Shown here: piece after piece, positions 14,129-17,874 of the stretch
Layout: each line of letters begins with the position of its first letter
How positions within the stretch are numbered: the stretch's first letter is position 1
Origin: UBA6115 sp964534515
GTDB taxonomy: Bacteria; Bacillota; Clostridia; Christensenellales; Aristaeellaceae
Length of the DNA stretch: 17,874 nt
Assembly (NCBI GenBank): GCA_964534515.1
Contig: CAZHPW010000045.1
Coordinates: 1-17,874, forward strand
Reading direction: 5' to 3'
Notes under the pieces: model-generated
Told to the model about the DNA's origin: nothing
What the model saw: the letters and a program-made list of their open reading frames with translations, nothing else
The model's database searches: none
Translations under genes and position numbers: made by a program

Positions 14129-14256
14129 GGCAACAAAGGACCCTGGCTGCAAGAAAAACGGCAGGAAAACATACCGGGCAATTCACCTCGCGGGCATTGT
14201 GCAAGGCCGCGTTCTATGGCAAGATTGACGGGAGAATTGTGTTTGGAGGGCAGAAC

Positions 14257-14931
14257 ATGAAACTGGGCATGCTGGTGGCGGTTGAAATCAAGGCCGTCCT
14301 CAAGAGCGGGTTTGAACTGGTCAGGGAAGAAAAGGTGGGCAAGTTCACCGTGTACACCTTTTTAGTCCACGGGCAGACCACCCACGTGATTCATTCCGGC
14401 GCCGGCCAGGTCTTCGCCGCCGCGGCGACCGAAATCCTGATATCTATTTACAAGGTTGATTTCATCATCAATTTTGGCATCGTGGGCTCCCTGAGGGAAG
14501 ATGTTATCCTGGGCAACACCTGCGTGGTGGAACGAATTGTGGACTATTCCTTTGACACCTCGGAACTGGATGACTGCGAGCCGGGCCGGCATTTAAATTA
14601 TCCTGAAGTCTTTCTGCCCGCGGACAAGGGCTTAATGGACAAGGCGCTTGAGGTGGTGCCCACGCTCAAGAAGGTAACCTGCGCGTCCGGAAACAAATTT
14701 GTGGGCTCAGCCGAGGAAAAACGCTGGCTGCATAAGACCTTCCACTGCGACATCGTGGAAATGGAAGCCGCCGCCATCCAATTGATTGCCGACATGCATG
14801 ACATTCCCTGCCTGTTCATCAAAGGCATCTCCGACACCCTGCATGGCGGCGCTGAGGAGTTTTCCAAGATGTTTGACGCCGCGTCCAATGACTGCTTTGC
14901 CATTGTGTCAGCCATCATGAAGACGATGTAA
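14257..14931 (+). CDS. Nucleoside phosphorylase/MTA-SAH nucleosidase-fold protein
   Basis: This 224-residue member of the PNP_UDP_1 superfamily most resembles 5'-methylthioadenosine/S-adenosylhomocysteine nucleosidase. It shows MKLGMLVAVE at the start, IHSGAGQVFAAAA (45-57), IINFGIVGSL (70-79), VEMEAAAI (167-174) with the ribose-binding Glu170, and ISD (191-193) with the catalytic Asp193. Aligned by eye to E. coli MTAN, the acid at position 12 (AMEEE) is Lys12 here (AVEIK). This raises doubt about classical MTAN activity; it may act on another nucleoside. ATG at 14257 has GGAGGG 6 bases upstream. The frame is open upstream to 14002, but that stretch overlaps the riboswitch in antisense and lacks coding character. 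No promoter is evident. Confidence 0.75.
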   Translation: MKLGMLVAVEIKAVLKSGFELVREEKVGKFTVYTFLVHGQTTHVIHSGAGQVFAAAATEILISIYKVDFIINFGIVGSLREDVILGNTCVVERIVDYSFDTSELDDCEPGRHLNYPEVFLPADKGLMDKALEVVPTLKKVTCASGNKFVGSAEEKRWLHKTFHCDIVEMEAAAIQLIADMHDIPCLFIKGISDTLHGGAEEFSKMFDAASNDCFAIVSAIMKTM

Positions 14932-14955
14932 GGAATAGGTTAATAGATAAAAGAG

Positions 14956-14987
14956 CGCCGGGGTCGTGATGACCCCGGCGTTGTTTT
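14956..14987. terminator. Terminator between the nucleosidase-like and MmcQ-like genes
   Basis: A perfect 10-bp GC stem (14956-14965 with 14971-14980) with a 5-base loop is followed by TTGTTTT on the plus strand. On the minus strand it is followed by CTCTTTTAT, so it probably serves both convergent genes. Confidence 0.85.
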
Positions 14988-15348
14988 AGTTTTCTTCTGT
15001 TTTTGGTATTACTTTGCGCATCTTGGGCGCGGTCAACTGGTGGCTGTCCTCCGTCAGTTTCTTGATGACATCGCCCGGCACCTCATTGAGGTAAACGGAA
15101 ATCCAATGGTTCTTGTTCATGTGGAAGCCCGGTTTGATGCCCTCAAAGCTGCCGCGCAGGATGGCGGCCTCAGCCGGCCTGCACTTGAGGTTGACGAAGT
15201 TCTCGCCCTCCCTTTGCATGAGGATGGCAAACCAGCGCTTGTTCTTCTCATGGCGGGCGACGGTGGTCAGCGCGTCCATGGCAAAGGGTTTGTCCACAAC
15301 GGCGCCGGGCAGGCTTTCACAGAAGGCCACAAAGGCTTCACGGGTCAA
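14986..15348 (-). CDS. MmcQ/YjbR family protein
   Basis: This 120-residue protein has the family layout: N-terminal FVAFCESLPGAVVDKPF (6-22), a central RWFAILMQREG strand region, VNLKCRPAEAAILRGSF, and the hallmark PGFHMNKNHWISVYL motif followed by a terminal helix. The fold is a CyaY-like DNA-binding type; the molecular role is unknown in most members. The start is TTG, 4 bases after the stop of the transglutaminase-like gene, with the nearest GGAG about 14 bases away, so translation is probably coupled. Co-transcription with a secreted protein gene does not indicate a shared function. Confidence 0.82.
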   Translation of the reverse strand: MTREAFVAFCESLPGAVVDKPFAMDALTTVARHEKNKRWFAILMQREGENFVNLKCRPAEAAILRGSFEGIKPGFHMNKNHWISVYLNEVPGDVIKKLTEDSHQLTAPKMRKVIPKTEEN

Positions 15349-15352
15349 GGGT

Positions 15353-16930
15353 TTAGTTCCACTCCAGGGTCAAATCGGCATCCAGGCCTGTGTAGCCCGC
15401 GCCGCCCACGTTCTTGATGAGGCTGCCGTTTTCGCGGAGCCAGTCGTCAATCTTCCAATTGAGCTTGTAATAGGGGTCATCCCCCGTGTAGTAAAGCTTC
15501 AATTCGGTGGCCTTGGTGTCCAGGATGTTCTGAAGCGCCTGGGCCAACTCCTCATCGCTGCCAAAGAGGGTGTAGCCCTCTGCGTCCTTGTACTCCACTT
15601 CAATCTCAACGCTGAAGGGGTAGTACACATAGGAGTAATTGGAGATGAACAGCCTGCGGGCATTGGCCTCCAGCCATTTGCGGGTGAAAGGCCCGCAGTC
15701 AAAATAGTCATCCTCGCCCACATAGGCCATTTTGATGGTGGCGGGCTTGGATTTGAGCATCTCCACCACCTTGCTCGTGAACTCGGCCTCGTCCGCGAAG
15801 GTGCCGTAGCCGTCCATGCTCTTGTAGGAAACATCCATGTTGCCGGAGAACTTGGAGCCGCCCCACTGGTAGGTGTCCACAAAGAACTTGCGGTTATTGG
15901 ACTTCATCCAGCGCTCAATGAGGTAGGAGACGTCAAAATACTTGTCATCGCCGTGATAGGTATAGGAGATGTTGGGCACCTGGTTGGTCAGCTCTTCGCT
16001 TAAGAGGGCGTAAAGCTCCTCCTCATTGTGGAAGGGCTTGGCGCCGTTCTTTAGGAGGTAGTTGTGTTCCAGGGTGGTGGCCTTGGGCGGGACGTTGACA
16101 TTGCCATAGGTCCAGTCATGGTCGCGGCCTAAGAGGGTGTCCGTCATGCCGAAATAGTCATAGCCTTCCGTGCCGCCGATGGGGTCATTCCAGGTGGGGT
16201 CCACATAGGTCCACTCGCCGTCGATGTTGACCAGCACCCAGGCGTGGAGCTCGCCGCGGCTGTACCCGGTGGCGTAAATGCTGTCAATGCCGTACTCATG
16301 CAGCAGCATTTGGTAAGCCAGGGCGTAGGACTCGCACACGCCAGTGCCCTGCAGCAGGACGCCCTCGGGAGTGTGGATGGTCATGGGTTCATCATAAAAG
16401 GCATTGTGCGTGAGCCAGTCATGCAGCCAGAGAGCGGAGTCGTACTCTGTTTCCAGGTTCTGCGCCTTGGCTTCCTCCACGATGGAGAGCACTTTGCCAG
16501 GCAGCTTGCTGACGTCGTTTCTGTCCTCCGGCTCATAGGTGTAGAAAACCTCGCTGGTGATTTTCTTGGAGCGGAACTCCTTGTCATAAATCCAGACTTC
16601 GGCAAAGTACTGGCCCAGCTCCTTGGGCGTGAACTCAAAGGTGTTCTTGGAGGACTCCTTCTGCTTTTCCACAAACTCAAAGCCCAGCTTGGCCGCGCGG
16701 TCATCCGTGCGGTAGAGGGTGAACTCAAAGGTCAATCCGGTGGTATCGGGCACAACCACTGTGAGGGTAACCTTTTCACCGCGGATTAAGAAGGACGCGT
16801 CGGCGTCCACATAGGCGTACTCCAGCTCCTTCGCGTTGGCTTCCGCCCGGACAAAAGAGGGCAGCAGGCCCAGCAGCATGACCAGGGCCATCAAGGTAAC
16901 CAAGCCCTTGCGCCAATTGAGATTCATCAT
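15353..16930 (-). CDS. Secreted transglutaminase-like protein with three C-terminal repeats
   Basis: This 525-residue protein opens with a signal peptide (helix about 9-24, likely cut after VRA at 29). Residues about 35-135 form a beta-sandwich-like region. A transglutaminase-like core follows with Cys199 in GTGVCESYALAYQ, His229 in ELHAWVLV and Asp244 in YVDPTWNDP, the full triad. After it come three imperfect repeats of 70-75 residues (about 301-370, 377-447, 455-525), each with a G(D/E)D-x-Y(F/Y) turn and an aromatic-rich RW(M/L)/(K/D)WL helix. In bacteria such cores act as proteases or cross-linkers, often at the cell surface. There is no sortase signal or membrane anchor. GTGGTG lies just before the start, and a second ATG follows directly. 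It is transcribed with the MmcQ-like gene. Confidence 0.8.
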   Translation of the reverse strand: MMNLNWRKGLVTLMALVMLLGLLPSFVRAEANAKELEYAYVDADASFLIRGEKVTLTVVVPDTTGLTFEFTLYRTDDRAAKLGFEFVEKQKESSKNTFEFTPKELGQYFAEVWIYDKEFRSKKITSEVFYTYEPEDRNDVSKLPGKVLSIVEEAKAQNLETEYDSALWLHDWLTHNAFYDEPMTIHTPEGVLLQGTGVCESYALAYQMLLHEYGIDSIYATGYSRGELHAWVLVNIDGEWTYVDPTWNDPIGGTEGYDYFGMTDTLLGRDHDWTYGNVNVPPKATTLEHNYLLKNGAKPFHNEEELYALLSEELTNQVPNISYTYHGDDKYFDVSYLIERWMKSNNRKFFVDTYQWGGSKFSGNMDVSYKSMDGYGTFADEAEFTSKVVEMLKSKPATIKMAYVGEDDYFDCGPFTRKWLEANARRLFISNYSYVYYPFSVEIEVEYKDAEGYTLFGSDEELAQALQNILDTKATELKLYYTGDDPYYKLNWKIDDWLRENGSLIKNVGGAGYTGLDADLTLEWN

Positions 16931-16979
16931 TCATTCACCACTTTCTATTATCGCTTCCCGTCAAAGGGAAGACGGAATT

Positions 16980-17008
16980 ATGCTATCAAACGGAAGGTTT
17001 CCGGTCAA
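16980..17008 (-). promoter_or_regulatory. Promoter of the transglutaminase-like operon with a palindromic spacer
   Basis: On the minus strand TTGACC (17003-17008), a 17-bp spacer and TAGCAT (16980-16985). The palindrome CGGAA-GGT-TTCCG (16991-17003) fills the spacer, a common operator position. A second inverted repeat, CTTCCC-N6-GGGAAG (16954-16971), lies in the leader and could form a hairpin. Confidence 0.5.
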
Positions 17009-17079
17009 GTTGCGGCGGATGAACAAACGGTAAAATGCCGAAAATGTGCACTAAGGTGTGCTTCCGTCTTCTGTCTTAT

Positions 17080-17116
17080 TGACAGAAAAGAGCCCCGGCG
17101 TTTGCCGGGACTCTTT
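17080..17116 (-). terminator. Terminator of the membrane pyrophosphatase gene
   Basis: AAAGAG and CCCGGC (17087-17099) pair with GCCGGG and CTCTTT (17104-17116) with one internal mismatch and a 4-base loop. On the minus strand it is followed by a T-rich tail (TTTTCTGTC). It begins 18 bases after the stop codon. Confidence 0.8.
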
Positions 17117-17134
17117 ATTAGTTGAAGTTCAGTC

Positions 17135-17874
17135 TTAGAACAGGTGGAAGTTGATGAAGAGGGAAGCGACCAGGGACGCCACCAGGGACACCACGGTAAT
17201 CTGGGTGTTGATGGAGGGGCCGGCCGTGTCCTTGAAGGGGTCGCCGACGGTATCGCCGATGACAGCAGCCTTGTGGGCTTCAGAGCCCTTGCCGCCTTCG
17301 TTGCCCGCTTCAACATACTTCTTGCCGTTGTCCCAGAGGCCGCCGGCGTTGGACATGAACAGCGCCAGGAGGAGGCCGGAGATGATGTTGCCCAGCAGGA
17401 AGCCGCCGATGGCGTTCACGCCGCCGATGACGCCGACGACCAGGGTGGCGACGATGGCAAAGAGGCCGGCGGGGATGAGTTCCTTGAGCGCGCCGGTGGT
17501 GGCGATGTCGATGCAGCGGTTGTAGTCGGGTTCAACGCCGGGCTTGCCTTCGGCCAGGCCGACGATTTCCTTGAACTGGCGGTGAATTTCAGCCATCATG
17601 CGCTGTGCGTTCTTGTCAACGCCCAAAATCAGCATGGCGGAGAAGACCGCGGGGATGGCGGCGCCAATCATGATGCCAAAGAACACGGTGGGGTTCATCA
17701 GGTCAAAGCCGACCAGCTGCTCAGCGGCGCGGCCCATTTCGACCAGAACGGTGTTGACCTCTGACATGAACGCGCCAAGCAGGGAGATAACGGTCAGGCC
17801 GGCGGCGGAGATGGCAAAGCCCTTGGTGACGGCCTTGACCGTGTTGCCCGCTGAGTCCAGCTCATCCGCCACGC
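17135..17874 (-). CDS. hppA: Membrane-bound ion-pumping pyrophosphatase, C-terminal part (partial)
   Basis: The gene runs off the right edge; 246 codons remain. The visible part begins VADELDSAGNTVKAVTKG and includes about five membrane helices, SNAGGLWDNGKKYVE and HKAAVIGDTVGDPFKDTAGPS, the conserved pyrophosphate/Mg2+-binding segments of the family. The enzyme couples pyrophosphate hydrolysis to ion pumping across the membrane. In GNTVKAVTKG the two residues that set potassium dependence are Lys and Thr, as in K+-independent enzymes. Known K+-independent members pump H+, so this is probably an H+-pyrophosphatase. An ATG-like start inside the visible segment is not real, because homologous sequence continues upstream. 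Confidence 0.92.
   Translation of the reverse strand, partial: VADELDSAGNTVKAVTKGFAISAAGLTVISLLGAFMSEVNTVLVEMGRAAEQLVGFDLMNPTVFFGIMIGAAIPAVFSAMLILGVDKNAQRMMAEIHRQFKEIVGLAEGKPGVEPDYNRCIDIATTGALKELIPAGLFAIVATLVVGVIGGVNAIGGFLLGNIISGLLLALFMSNAGGLWDNGKKYVEAGNEGGKGSEAHKAAVIGDTVGDPFKDTAGPSINTQITVVSLVASLVASLFINFHLF

Noticed and set aside
14002..14256. N-terminal extension of the nucleosidase-like gene
   Set aside because: It lies over the lysine riboswitch and its promoter in antisense, and a good ribosome site marks the ATG at 14257.

Overview
This GC-rich window looks like a chromosome segment of a Firmicute in the class Clostridia. The evidence is strong GGAGG-type ribosome binding sites, several TTG starts beside good Shine-Dalgarno sequences, a lysine (L-box) riboswitch with a terminator platform, a minimal two-gene SufC-SufB (SMS-type) Fe-S system, a membrane pyrophosphatase, and short operons separated by hairpin terminators. 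I cannot name the family or genus. There is no phage, transposase, CRISPR array, tRNA or rRNA.

Layout, left to right. (1) 1-166: the 3' end of a ThuA-like gene and its terminator. (2) 242-865 (-): an orphan papain/C39-like cysteine peptidase with a palindromic leader. (3) 1029-5167 (-): the most interesting locus, a two-gene operon. A short-chain dehydrogenase/reductase is followed by a 1104-residue protein that joins an acyl-adenylating ligase, an acyl carrier protein and a PLP-dependent alpha-oxoamine synthase (serine palmitoyltransferase/AONS type). Together they could activate a fatty acid, load it on the built-in ACP, condense it with an amino acid to a 3-ketoamine, and reduce the ketone. 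That is a sphingoid-base-like or aminoketone lipid pathway, which is unusual for Firmicutes. (4) 5168-5733: non-coding, holding a FapR-like inverted repeat, a terminator, and a 58-bp tandem repeat array copied from the 3' end of sufB. (5) 5734-7388 (-): sufC-sufB with a palindrome-rich control region. (6) 7573-8523 (+): an EamA/DMT transporter with its own near-consensus promoter. (7) 8615-11394 (+): a NatA/NatB-like ABC exporter and a GNAT acetyltransferase. (8) 11461-14128 (-): a binding-protein-dependent amino acid ABC importer behind a lysine riboswitch, so probably a lysine importer. (9) 14257-14931 (+): a nucleosidase/phosphorylase-fold protein. (10) 14986-16930 (-): a secreted transglutaminase-like protein with three C-terminal repeats, followed by a MmcQ/YjbR-family gene. 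(11) 17135-17874 (-): the C-terminal part of a membrane pyrophosphatase carrying the K+-independent signature.

The operons look independent of one another. The main leads for new biology are the fused ligase-ACP-oxoamine synthase operon and the hairpin-forming 58-bp array in the suf 3' untranslated region. Functions are inferred by reading motifs; no database search was run.
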